Source of the DNA: an uncultured Thermofilaceae archaeon
Lineage (GTDB): Archaea; Thermoproteota; Thermoprotei; Thermofilales; Thermofilaceae
Assembly (NCBI GenBank): GCA_938036345.1
Contig: CALHPJ010000018.1
Span: 1 to 64,000, forward strand
Length of the DNA stretch: 64,000 nucleotides
Reading direction: 5' to 3'
Below are positions 34,140 to 42,729 of this stretch, piece by piece (the first letter of the stretch is position 1; the number at the start of each line of letters is the position of its first letter). The notes below the pieces were generated by a model, which saw only the letters and a list, made by a program, of their open reading frames with translations, ran no database searches and was not told the origin of the DNA. A program made the translations under genes and the position numbers.

Positions 34140-36128
34140 ATGCCGTGGAGCTTACTGGATAAATGCTGCGAGAAGTGCTGGCATTCCCCGAAAACTCCGT
34201 GCCCGGATTTCATCAATTGCTCATTGAGTGGCCCGCTGTGTCACAGCGACGAAGAGTGCGCCAAAAAGAGAAAGACTAGACTCGAGCAGTTGCAGCATGG
34301 AGAAAAGGGGGCTAAAATCAAAGTACCGTGGACAAGCTGCACGCTCGCCACTGGAGCAGAGGCGGTATACCAGGCGGTTGTTGACTATATTTCGAAAAGG
34401 GGGCTGGACATCACTGTGTCTATCTCCGGTTGCTATGGCCTTGATTTCATCGACCCTTGGCTCGAGTTTGTAACGAAGGGCATGCCCACGGCAATATACG
34501 CTAACGTTAAAGAAAATAGTGTGCCGAAACTCATAGAGAGATACTTTCTAGATCAAGATGTTAGCGGAGCTTTCGCGCTCAAAGAGAAAACGGGCAACGC
34601 TAAAGGTGAGGATGAAGTACCCTTACTGAGTGAATTAGATTTCTGGAGAAAGCAATACAGATGGGTTTCCCGAAATTGTGGCATAGTCGATCCAGAGTCG
34701 CTCGAAGAGTACATCGCTTCGGGCGGCTATAAAGGGCTTAGTAGAGCTCTTAAGATGGGGCCGGATGCTGTTATAGATGAAATTCAAAAAAGTGGATTAA
34801 GGGGGCGAGGTGGTGCAGGTTTTCCCACAGGCTTGAAGTGGAGGATAACAAGACAGCAGCGTGGTACGCCGAAGTACGCTATAGCTAACGCCGATGAAGG
34901 CGATCCCGGCGCGTTTATGAATAGGTTACTCGCAGAATCTGATCCATTCAGAATTGTAGAGGGATTAACGATAGCTGGCTACGCCGTCGGCGCTAGCAGA
35001 GGTTTCATTTTCGTGCGGGCTGAAAAACCCCTAATGGCTAGGAGGTTGCAGAGGGCGGTCGAGGAGGCTAGGAAGTACGGCTTGCTGGGCACGAATATCC
35101 TTGGCTCAGGTTTCAACTTTGACATAGAAGTTATACTCAGCGCTGGAGCATTTGTGTGTGGCGAGGAAACGGCGCTTATCGCCGCTATCGAAGGTAAAAG
35201 GGCCTGGCCCCGGCAGCGGCCACCATACCCGGCTGAAAAGGGGTTGTGGGGGCAACCCACAGTGATAAACAATGTAGAGACGCTGGCGCATGTAGCCACA
35301 ATCATGGCTGAAGGCGCTGAGAAGTTTGCGGCTTTAGGCAGCGATAGAACGAAAGGTACGAAGATGTTCTGTGTTACCGGGGCGGTAAAAAGGACGGGAG
35401 CTTATGAAGTACCAATAGGAGTTACCATCCGAATTCTTGTTGAGGAGTTGGCAGGCGGCGCACCTGATGGGGTAAAAATCAAAGCGGTACAGATAGGGGG
35501 CCCATCGGGGGGTTGCATACCGGCTTCGCTTTTAGATCTACAGGTAGACTACGAAACCTTGCAGAGCGCTGGCGCTATAATGGGGAGCGGAGGTGTAGTA
35601 GCTATTAGCGACGAGAACTGTATGGTCGATGTAGCTAAATTCTTCCTAACGTTCACGTCGGCGGAGTCCTGCGGGAAGTGTATGCCGTGCCGAGTGGGGT
35701 TGCGGGTAATGTGGAGCATCCTAGATAAAATAACGCAAGGTAAAGGTCAAGAGGAGGATTTAGAGGTTTTAAAGCAACTTGCTGAAACCGTTCGAAGCAC
35801 GAGCTTGTGCGCTTTGGGAGGGACCGCGCCGAACCCGGTACTTTCTACACTCCGCTACTTCATGGACGAATATGAAGCACACATCAAAAAGGGTGTGTGT
35901 CCTGCGAATGTATGTGCCGCGCTAGTCACTTACTTGATAGATGAGGATATGTGCATAGGTTGTGGGCAATGCGCGATGAACTGCCCAGCAAATGCTATAT
36001 CGAAGCTTGCGAGCGGTAAGTACCGTATAGATCAGAGTTTGTGTGTCAAGTGTGGAACCTGCTACGTAGTTTGCCCGGTAAGGGCTGTGAAGAAAACCAG
36101 CTGTTCAGGAGGTGGTGGGAATGGTTAA
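34140..36128 (+). CDS. HydB/NuoF-like FMN- and NAD-binding subunit of hybrid hydrogenase
   Basis: A 662-residue diaphorase subunit. Residues 1-45 are Cys-rich (C9, C10, C13, C21, C27, C34, C40). Residues 58-150 are a thioredoxin-like domain with only C67 and C98 of the usual four ligands. Then comes the NuoF core, with GRGGAGFPTGLKW and ANADEGDPGAF for NADH/FMN, ESCGKCMPCRVG for a [4Fe-4S] cluster, and finally a two-cluster ferredoxin (CIGCGQCAMNC, CVKCGTCYVVC). It would exchange electrons with NAD(P). It overlaps the next gene by eight bases. Confidence 0.93.
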   Translation: MPWSLLDKCCEKCWHSPKTPCPDFINCSLSGPLCHSDEECAKKRKTRLEQLQHGEKGAKIKVPWTSCTLATGAEAVYQAVVDYISKRGLDITVSISGCYGLDFIDPWLEFVTKGMPTAIYANVKENSVPKLIERYFLDQDVSGAFALKEKTGNAKGEDEVPLLSELDFWRKQYRWVSRNCGIVDPESLEEYIASGGYKGLSRALKMGPDAVIDEIQKSGLRGRGGAGFPTGLKWRITRQQRGTPKYAIANADEGDPGAFMNRLLAESDPFRIVEGLTIAGYAVGASRGFIFVRAEKPLMARRLQRAVEEARKYGLLGTNILGSGFNFDIEVILSAGAFVCGEETALIAAIEGKRAWPRQRPPYPAEKGLWGQPTVINNVETLAHVATIMAEGAEKFAALGSDRTKGTKMFCVTGAVKRTGAYEVPIGVTIRILVEELAGGAPDGVKIKAVQIGGPSGGCIPASLLDLQVDYETLQSAGAIMGSGGVVAISDENCMVDVAKFFLTFTSAESCGKCMPCRVGLRVMWSILDKITQGKGQEEDLEVLKQLAETVRSTSLCALGGTAPNPVLSTLRYFMDEYEAHIKKGVCPANVCAALVTYLIDEDMCIGCGQCAMNCPANAISKLASGKYRIDQSLCVKCGTCYVVCPVRAVKKTSCSGGGGNG

Positions 36129-36777
36129 GGTAAAAATTGACGGGGTAACTATTGAGGTTGAACCTGGAACTTCTGTACTGGCTGCAGCTGAGAAAGCAGG
36201 TTTAAGGATTCCCCACCTCTGCGTCGTTAAGGGTATTTACGAAGGTGCTAGCTGTAGGCTGTGCCTAGTTAAAACCCCGACGGGCCGCCTCTTTCCAGCC
36301 TGTGCTTACTATGTATACAGGGATGAGGAGTTCATCAGTGACTCACTAGACCTGAGAATAGAAAGAAAAGTGAACTTTGAATTTATCCTTAAGTTCCATA
36401 GAATGGAGTGCTGGCTTTGCCCGCGCAAGGGTAACTGCCTGCTCGCTAAGTTATCGAAAGAATTGGCAGTCGAAGGAACCCCCGTATGTGCAGAGTGCCC
36501 TCTTTCTCCGGAGGAGTGCCTGCTAACTAAGGGCGTGCCCTGTCTTGGACCGATTACACTATCCGGGTGCGATGCCGAGTGCGTTGAGAGTGGAGGACCT
36601 TGTTGGGGCTGCCGCGGTCCAATATCTAGGGTGGACGTGCTCGAAAATGCATTTTCGCGCTATAGGGAGCTGGGGATTGATACCGAAACTATTTTGAGAA
36701 AAGCTGATATATTTTGGAACTCGCTCCCCGAATTCGAGGTAGTGAAGAAGGTGTTTAACAGGGTGAGAACATCGTGA
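36121..36777 (+). CDS. Chimera: NuoG/HydA-type N-terminal Fe-S domain plus [NiFe] small-subunit C-terminal domain
   Basis: A 218-residue protein. Residues 1-75 form a plant-type ferredoxin with [2Fe-2S] ligands C34, C45, C48 and C61. H93, C97, C100 and C106 make the His-Cys [4Fe-4S] motif of NuoG/HoxU/HydA. Residues 120-200 match the C-terminal domain of group 3 [NiFe] small subunits: C123, C126, C133, C141 and then CDAEC, CWGCRGP (C150, C154, C161, C164), which hold medial and distal clusters. ATG 36121 follows AGGAGG by eight bases; an earlier GTG is possible. Confidence 0.88.
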   Translation: MVKVKIDGVTIEVEPGTSVLAAAEKAGLRIPHLCVVKGIYEGASCRLCLVKTPTGRLFPACAYYVYRDEEFISDSLDLRIERKVNFEFILKFHRMECWLCPRKGNCLLAKLSKELAVEGTPVCAECPLSPEECLLTKGVPCLGPITLSGCDAECVESGGPCWGCRGPISRVDVLENAFSRYRELGIDTETILRKADIFWNSLPEFEVVKKVFNRVRTS

Positions 36778-38057
36778 GCAGCCAGCATGGCAGCTTAATC
36801 ATAGGAGAAGTCCCAGCAGTCGCTGGGCACGTCGATGTGCACGTTGAGAGCAAAGAAGCAACTGTCCGAGTTAAGTTCAGCGCTACCCAGGATCCCAGGT
36901 TCTTCGAGCGTTTTCTCAAAGGAAGGCCGAGCGTAGAGGTACCATACGTGATGTCGCGCATATGCGGTGTTTGCAGCGTTGTGCACTTGACCTGTTCAAT
37001 AAATGCTGTAGAAAAAGCGCTTGGTGTTGAACCGAGTGAGGAAGTTCTCAGACTTAGGGAGCTAGCTAAGGGTCTGGAAATAGTCCAGAACAACTTAATA
37101 CACGTTTTGATGTCACTGCCTGATTTCACAGGCTGCAGTGACGTGGTAAGTTTTTCAAAAATGCACCAAAGTATTTTCAGCAATCTAATGGAAGCCAATA
37201 GGCTCGCGCTAGAGGCCCATAAGAGGATCTGCGGTAGATTCGTGCATATTCCGACTTTAGGCGTCGCAGCGCACAACAAGCCGGTGAGCAGGTATGAGCT
37301 GGAGACGGCAGGTAAGCTCCTTCACACAGTAGCTAGGAAACTCGAAGAAACGGCCAGCGATTTGGCAGATGCATGGAGGCCACCTGTGGAGGGGTTTAGC
37401 GATCCAGCACCCACTTACTGCGTTTTAAATGGCGATGAAAGGTACCCTCTATTCAGTTCAAGCTTGCTGTTTTCAGATGGAGTAACAGTCCCCGTCGAGA
37501 AGTACGCCACCGTTATAGAGGAGATAAGATCCCCCCACTCTAACGCTCACTATGCCCTTTACAGGGGCAGAGCTTTCTACACCGGATCCAGGGCAAGGAT
37601 TCAAGCATACTCGAAAATCATTGGTTGCGAGGTTTCAGTATTAGCGAAAACACTGAGTATAGATTTCAACAACCCCTTCGATAACGTGGGTGCACAATAC
37701 GTGGATGTTGTCTATTTATCGCGTTTCCTGGGCGATCTGGCCCTTGATCTGGCAGATAGATTCCGAGGGGGCATAAAACCCTCCCATGTCGAATATTCCA
37801 GTGGAAGCGGCGAAGGAGTAGCGACTGTGACCGCTCCAAGAGGCGTTCTTATACACCATTACGTCATAAGGGGAGGCAGGCTAGAAAGCGCGAACATCAT
37901 AACTCCCACAGTTATGAACGCGAGACATATAGAGGTAGCCGGTGAAGCCTTGGTTCGAAAGCTTGTGGAGCGTGGCGAAAGTGAAGAAAATATAAAAAAT
38001 ATAATAGCCGCACTTGTGAGAGCTTACGATCCATGTTTACCGTGTTCTGTCCATTAG
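36774..38057 (+). CDS. [NiFe]-hydrogenase large subunit, group 3-like
   Basis: A 427-residue catalytic subunit. Both Ni-Fe ligand motifs are intact: RICGVCSVVH (Cys64, Cys67) and DPCLPCSVH (Cys421, Cys424), so it should bind the NiFe(CN)2CO centre and split or form H2. The protein ends exactly at His427. The C-terminal extension normally removed by a maturation protease is absent. It starts with GTG overlapping the previous stop (GTGA). hyp maturation genes are not in the window. Confidence 0.95.
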   Translation: MSSQHGSLIIGEVPAVAGHVDVHVESKEATVRVKFSATQDPRFFERFLKGRPSVEVPYVMSRICGVCSVVHLTCSINAVEKALGVEPSEEVLRLRELAKGLEIVQNNLIHVLMSLPDFTGCSDVVSFSKMHQSIFSNLMEANRLALEAHKRICGRFVHIPTLGVAAHNKPVSRYELETAGKLLHTVARKLEETASDLADAWRPPVEGFSDPAPTYCVLNGDERYPLFSSSLLFSDGVTVPVEKYATVIEEIRSPHSNAHYALYRGRAFYTGSRARIQAYSKIIGCEVSVLAKTLSIDFNNPFDNVGAQYVDVVYLSRFLGDLALDLADRFRGGIKPSHVEYSSGSGEGVATVTAPRGVLIHHYVIRGGRLESANIITPTVMNARHIEVAGEALVRKLVERGESEENIKNIIAALVRAYDPCLPCSVH

Positions 38058-38060
38058 GCG

Positions 38061-39350
38061 ATGAGTATGAAGGTGGCGTTCTTCTCATTTGGAGCGTGCG
38101 AAGGTTGCAGGTACAGGATGGTGAACGAGCTCTCTAAGATACTCAGTATAGACGGCATCGAAATAGTGAGGGAGCTCCTACTCGGGCTAACCTCCGAGGA
38201 TGAGTATGATATAGCTGTAGTGGAAGGCGCATTGACCTCCCTCGATGTAGAGAAGTTCAAGGAAATTAGGAGTAAAGCAAAATACGTAGTAGCTCTGGGG
38301 AGCTGTGCGTACCTTGGCGGAATCACTACACTGGGGTATAAGTACGGTTTTCAAGCTGAAGAGTATCTCGAGAAGGGTTACAAAGAATCTATTCCGCTTC
38401 AGCAAGTAGCGCGCGTTGACAGCTACGTTAGGGGTTGTCCCGCAAGCATCGACGAACTAGCCCAAGTTCTAAAAGAGATAGCAACTTTAGGGGTGTTACC
38501 CAAGTATGAGAGGAGGTTTGAATTCGAAAAAGTGTCAGATTTAGTGTTAAAAGATGACTTCCTTAAGTTGGATACGGGTAAGTGCATTGTCTGTGGAAGA
38601 TGCGTCGAAATCTGCTCTCGGATAAACGTTCACGCGCTCACGCAAGCTTTTCGAGGGTTCCGGGTAACTGTGAGTACTCCAGCTCAGCTAAGCTTTCTCG
38701 AAGCTGGCTGCGTACGGTGTGGGCTTTGTGCAGCTTTTTGTCCAGTGGGGGCAGTGACCTACAGAAGTGATATGGAGGCGGCACTGAAAGCTATCCATTC
38801 CGGTGCTAGTGTAGTGGCCGAGGTAATAGCTCTAGAGGCGACGGCCAAAGCCCTTGGCGTGAAGGTTGGGCAAGTAGTATCTCTGCTTAAGCAATTGGGA
38901 GCCTCTAGCGTTAAAGTAGTGGATCCAGCAGGTCTAGTTGCAAATAAAGTCGGTGTAGTGCCCTTCAGCATGGCTGAGGAAAGATGGATAAAGACTATCT
39001 ACCCTCAGGCTAGCGAATACTTACTTCAACGACCAATACTAAATAGCCAGAATGCCCTGCTTATCACTGCCTGTGCCGCTAGAAAGGAAGATCACACACC
39101 GACTTTAACAGCGCACGAACTAGAAATGTTGGCAAGGGGGTCCGGTTTTGTCCTAGAGGATCTTCCGGAAGTTAGTGTTGATTTTCAACCTGCGTCTAGG
39201 TCGAACCTGCGAATAGCTAAGGGTCCGAGCGAATCCGCCGAAGCCATACGGAGGTTCTTAGAGTCACCCACCTACACGTTAGTAGTGCAGCTTTGCCCCG
39301 GAGGCTGCGAGAGAGGATCGGGCATCCCGTTTAAACTACTTAACGAATAG
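38061..39350 (+). CDS. Chimera: [NiFe] small-subunit N-terminal domain, 2x[4Fe-4S] ferredoxin and degenerate [FeFe]-hydrogenase-like domain
   Basis: A 429-residue protein. Residues 1-150 are the flavodoxin-like small-subunit domain with proximal-cluster ligands C13, C16 (GACEGC), C82 (GSC) and C126 (RGCPAS). Residues 170-230 hold two [4Fe-4S] motifs (C175/178/181/185 and C217/220/223/227). Residues 232-425 follow the order of [FeFe]-hydrogenase motifs: the TSCCP region reads VPFSMAEERW (no Cys), the MPC region reads ITACAARK (C338), and the last reads LCPGGCERGSG (C412, C416). Three of four H-cluster positions remain, so catalysis by this domain is doubtful. Confidence 0.88.
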   Translation: MSMKVAFFSFGACEGCRYRMVNELSKILSIDGIEIVRELLLGLTSEDEYDIAVVEGALTSLDVEKFKEIRSKAKYVVALGSCAYLGGITTLGYKYGFQAEEYLEKGYKESIPLQQVARVDSYVRGCPASIDELAQVLKEIATLGVLPKYERRFEFEKVSDLVLKDDFLKLDTGKCIVCGRCVEICSRINVHALTQAFRGFRVTVSTPAQLSFLEAGCVRCGLCAAFCPVGAVTYRSDMEAALKAIHSGASVVAEVIALEATAKALGVKVGQVVSLLKQLGASSVKVVDPAGLVANKVGVVPFSMAEERWIKTIYPQASEYLLQRPILNSQNALLITACAARKEDHTPTLTAHELEMLARGSGFVLEDLPEVSVDFQPASRSNLRIAKGPSESAEAIRRFLESPTYTLVVQLCPGGCERGSGIPFKLLNE

Positions 39351-39423
39351 ACAAAAATAGAAAAGTTTTTATTTATAGATTTTAACTAAAGCCAATTTGG
39401 GTACAGCACCGAAGGGGGTTCCT

Positions 39424-40809
39424 ATGCTAGAGAGTTTCAGGCAGCTGCGAAGCGCGTCACGCGGTTTCAAAATCAGCATAGTAGAGGGCGCGTTGACGGT
39501 TTTTGGCTCCTCGTTGATCGGACCCATGGTAACACCACTTCTGATACGCTTGGGAGCAGATGCCGGTGTCATTGGTTTGTACACTGCGCTTGTTTCTGCA
39601 ACTACGCCTTTGATGCAAATTTTAGCGGCTTTAATACTGGATAGGTTTCGTGAACACCGGCTCTTCATCATGACCTTCTTCGCAGGGGTTAGCAGAGCTC
39701 TGTGGTTCGGCGTCCTGCTAACGACCATAGGCGTTTGGGGGGATCTATGGACGGTTATAGCTTTACTTTGCCTTTCTAATGCTGTAGGGGTTTTAGCTAG
39801 TCTAGCATGGACGGACATAATGGCCGACTTGGTCAAGGCGGAGGAGAGGGGGCGCCTCTTCGCGGTTAGGAACACACTGCTCGGTCTCATCAACTTAGCT
39901 AGCCTTACCTTTGCAAAGGCTATATATGACCAATTGATGTACCCGCAAGGCTATACGATAGCTATTGCTTTTGGAGCTTCTCTCATGCTAGCTGCAGCAC
40001 CTTTACTCTACTTCTACGGGGACCAGGTTAAACCTAAGGGCATAGGTTTAGGCTTAAAAGGCGTTACCTCAGCCTTTAAAGACAGTCAGGTATTCAAGGA
40101 TTCCTTTTCTCTAGCTTTCTGGAACTTCGCGGTCAGCATGGTAGGCGGGGTATGGAACTACCACATGTACGCAGCTTACGGCGCCGACGAGAGCTGGTTC
40201 ACTACTTTAAACCTAGTAGCCGGGCTAATGGGCACAATAGCAAATCCTCCATGGGGATCCTTTTACGATAGGTTTGGTCCGAGAGCGACTTTTGTCCTAT
40301 CGGGATTGGGGATAGTCGCAGTACCCATTCTATTTCCTTTTTTACCAAACTTGGCTGGCCAAGCGGCTTTACAAACATATTCTACGTTCATGTGGAGCGG
40401 CTTCAACCTAGCTGCGTTCAACTATGCCCTTTCCTACGGATCTGAAGCCAGACATTTGTACATAGCAGTCTACAACACGTTTCCCTCACTGTTTTCTGCT
40501 CTCGGTACGCTGGTGGGGGTTCAGGTTTATAATAAGGCAACGGTTTGGGTATTTTTTATCTCCGGGCTTGGAAGAGTGTTCGCGTTAGCTGTCTTGTATC
40601 GGGTTTCCTCATCGAGGGGATTGGCTTACGAGGAACTGAAGGTTTTCAGTAATCTTTACCCTATCTTTCTAGCTACACGCGTATTAGCGGTTTATGCCTA
40701 CGCGGAATTCATTCTGGCATTAAAGCTGCTTTATGCCGCCCTACTAGCGGTATTGGTGCTCTCGGCACTGACCGGACTATTTATAGTGCTCAGGGTGATA
40801 GCCCTGTAG
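39424..40809 (+). CDS. Major facilitator superfamily transporter
   Basis: A 461-residue integral membrane protein with about 11-12 hydrophobic spans and MFS-like loop motifs (DRFREHRLF between helices 2 and 3, YDRFGPRATF in the second half). The substrate is unknown. ATG 39424 follows GGGGG; a TTG at 39397 is in frame and would be nearly leaderless relative to a TTTATTTATAG element at 39368. It has its own promoter and need not belong to the hydrogenase operon. Confidence 0.85.
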   Translation: MLESFRQLRSASRGFKISIVEGALTVFGSSLIGPMVTPLLIRLGADAGVIGLYTALVSATTPLMQILAALILDRFREHRLFIMTFFAGVSRALWFGVLLTTIGVWGDLWTVIALLCLSNAVGVLASLAWTDIMADLVKAEERGRLFAVRNTLLGLINLASLTFAKAIYDQLMYPQGYTIAIAFGASLMLAAAPLLYFYGDQVKPKGIGLGLKGVTSAFKDSQVFKDSFSLAFWNFAVSMVGGVWNYHMYAAYGADESWFTTLNLVAGLMGTIANPPWGSFYDRFGPRATFVLSGLGIVAVPILFPFLPNLAGQAALQTYSTFMWSGFNLAAFNYALSYGSEARHLYIAVYNTFPSLFSALGTLVGVQVYNKATVWVFFISGLGRVFALAVLYRVSSSRGLAYEELKVFSNLYPIFLATRVLAVYAYAEFILALKLLYAALLAVLVLSALTGLFIVLRVIAL

Positions 40810-40819
40810 GGGTGGAGGA

Positions 40820-41572
40820 ATGCCGGGTGACAGTCTGGATATTATCGGGGCCATACTGAATGAGCTTAGAAAGATAGGGGTAGAGTACCTAACCGCCGTG
40901 GTATTTGTGCTTCCACGCATGCTAGGCATGGTTTTAGTGTTGATACTTGGATGGACGCTAGGTAGGCTGATGGGCAGGTTAGTGGCAGCTTTTGTAAAGG
41001 TTAGCAAGGCTGACGATGCACTACTCGGAACACCCCTCGGCATTTACCTTAAGAAAGCGGGGTATTCCCTCTCTAGCTTACTGGATCTGGTGACTAGGGC
41101 CAGCATTTACATCCTTACTATTGCCTTAGCTCTTCAAGTGCTACAAATTCCAGAGGTCACATCCGCTGCAGGCGCTCTTCTCCAATTAGTTGGGCGCCTT
41201 GTTCTAGGCACGATCGTGCTCATAGTCGGGCTTTTCGTAGTAGAAAAAATTATAGGAGTTGCCGGCAGAGTCTTAGAAGGCGGTCGCGAAACATCAATAG
41301 CGCTGGGAGTTACTCACGCCATTTTATTGGCTGTAGTCATTGCCGCAGCCGCTTCAAGCGTGGGCGTGGATTTAAGCCCGATCGTTGCGGTGCTTTCTTC
41401 AGTTGCCTGGGGGATTGGGGCTGGGATCGGTTTTGCAATAGTGCTTTTCACGCTTGCGCTGCTAAAGGAAGACCTAAGCTACCTCTTTAAGGCATTCATT
41501 GCAGCCCTGCAATCTCAATCCCGAGAATCGTATAAGAACTCCAGCAACGACGTCAAAGTAGAGCGCAGGTAA
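40820..41572 (+). CDS. Membrane protein with conserved TM-helix repeats (MscS-associated type)
   Basis: A 250-residue protein with about five membrane spans. Its repeated units (LPRMLGMVLVLILGWTLGRLMGRLV and VGRLVLGTIVLIVGLFVVEKIIG) resemble the conserved TM-helix repeat found upstream of MscS-like channel domains, though no MscS beta domain follows. It starts 10 bases after the MFS gene. A channel or small-solute role is a guess. Confidence 0.7.
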   Translation: MPGDSLDIIGAILNELRKIGVEYLTAVVFVLPRMLGMVLVLILGWTLGRLMGRLVAAFVKVSKADDALLGTPLGIYLKKAGYSLSSLLDLVTRASIYILTIALALQVLQIPEVTSAAGALLQLVGRLVLGTIVLIVGLFVVEKIIGVAGRVLEGGRETSIALGVTHAILLAVVIAAAASSVGVDLSPIVAVLSSVAWGIGAGIGFAIVLFTLALLKEDLSYLFKAFIAALQSQSRESYKNSSNDVKVERR

Positions 41573-41589
41573 GTTCGACGGCCACGTTT

Positions 41590-42681
41590 TCAGGCAGCGG
41601 TTTCATTTCCTAGGTTAAGTAACTTTAGGGCCTCTTCTTCATTTAAAGCCCACGTCTGGATAATGATGCGTCCTTTCGGGAAAATCCTAAGTACTTCTTG
41701 GACGCGCGCTGGGGGTACGCTAATTATGAGCCCTTTTCCGCTTTCAAGTACCCTCTTATAGAGCTCGAACCATTTCGAAGACCCGCAGTCATTCCCGCTC
41801 AGCTCCTCTTTAGCTCCCGGAACCCACTGTATCGCGTGCAGTTCCCCTATTTTGAGCAGTATGCTGAGATGCTTTATTTGCTCCGGGCCGTCAAGATGGT
41901 AGACAGAGTGGTCGAGCCTTGCACATTGTTCTTCGATACACGGTCTCACGAGCTTTTCGAAAGCAGCCGGGGAAAACATATACGAAACGTCGCATTGGAG
42001 TGGATACCACCTTTGTGGGCACCAAATTCCCATCCACGCGGATGTGCCCTCATGCCCTCCCTCGTGCATAGCTGCGTAAAAGCTATCGTAACACTCGTGC
42101 CATATCTCGGTAACATTGTAGATAGCATCGAGCAGAGCGTCGGGATTCCTGTAAATATCTTTGAGTAGCTCGACTGTTCCGCGGAGTGCGGCTATTACGT
42201 CAAGAACCCCGCCGATATCTGTCATTCCAACCACGAAGCGACCGGGGTGCATCTCGACAGCTGTCTTAGTTGCTAAGTAGACCCTACGCCACCAAATGTT
42301 CTCTTTGTCCAGCTCAGATTCGGCTATCTCTCTTAAGCTCGCGACACCCTTACCTTGCTGATTTCCAAACCACATAGTATAGTTATGGAACACCGGCTGT
42401 GCGCCTAAGAAAGCCGAAAGGATGCCTGGACCAAAGTTGATCCACAAATTTGGATAAGCTGCTCCGCCGAAGAAGGTGGCTGAGCAGAATTCCTCAAACC
42501 TTCTGACAACTGTTACAGGGTCATCCGGATAACGGCAGAAATCCCAGAAATCGTAGGAGTACCACTTAGTAGGATCCCTTGGAGCAGTCACCTGGATCAC
42601 TGGCCTTCGTACCTCCCCCTCCCACCACGCTGCTAGAAGTTCCTTAGCATTTTTCCAGTCTTCCTTATATAACAGTCCCAC
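41590..42681 (-). CDS. Uroporphyrinogen decarboxylase-like (URO-D/corrinoid methyltransferase superfamily) protein
   Basis: A 363-residue protein with the URO-D-type TIM-barrel layout: tryptophan-rich N-terminus, MTDIGGVLDVIAALRG, FSPAAFEKLVRPCIEEQ, and YHLDGPEQIKHL, which corresponds to the metal-site strand of methyltransferase members. No haem genes or corrinoid proteins are near, so it is unlikely to make haem. A methyl-transfer or catabolic role is inference. It converges with the membrane protein gene. Confidence 0.7.
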   Translation of the reverse strand: MGLLYKEDWKNAKELLAAWWEGEVRRPVIQVTAPRDPTKWYSYDFWDFCRYPDDPVTVVRRFEEFCSATFFGGAAYPNLWINFGPGILSAFLGAQPVFHNYTMWFGNQQGKGVASLREIAESELDKENIWWRRVYLATKTAVEMHPGRFVVGMTDIGGVLDVIAALRGTVELLKDIYRNPDALLDAIYNVTEIWHECYDSFYAAMHEGGHEGTSAWMGIWCPQRWYPLQCDVSYMFSPAAFEKLVRPCIEEQCARLDHSVYHLDGPEQIKHLSILLKIGELHAIQWVPGAKEELSGNDCGSSKWFELYKRVLESGKGLIISVPPARVQEVLRIFPKGRIIIQTWALNEEEALKLLNLGNETAA

Positions 42682-42729
42682 ACTTTGACTACGAACACGC
42701 AGTATATAAGTGCAATACCTCGGTACGAG

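Noticed and set aside
41698-42168. 156-codon open frame opposite the URO-D-like gene
   Set aside because: It has no motif and lies wholly antisense to a gene with clear family features.
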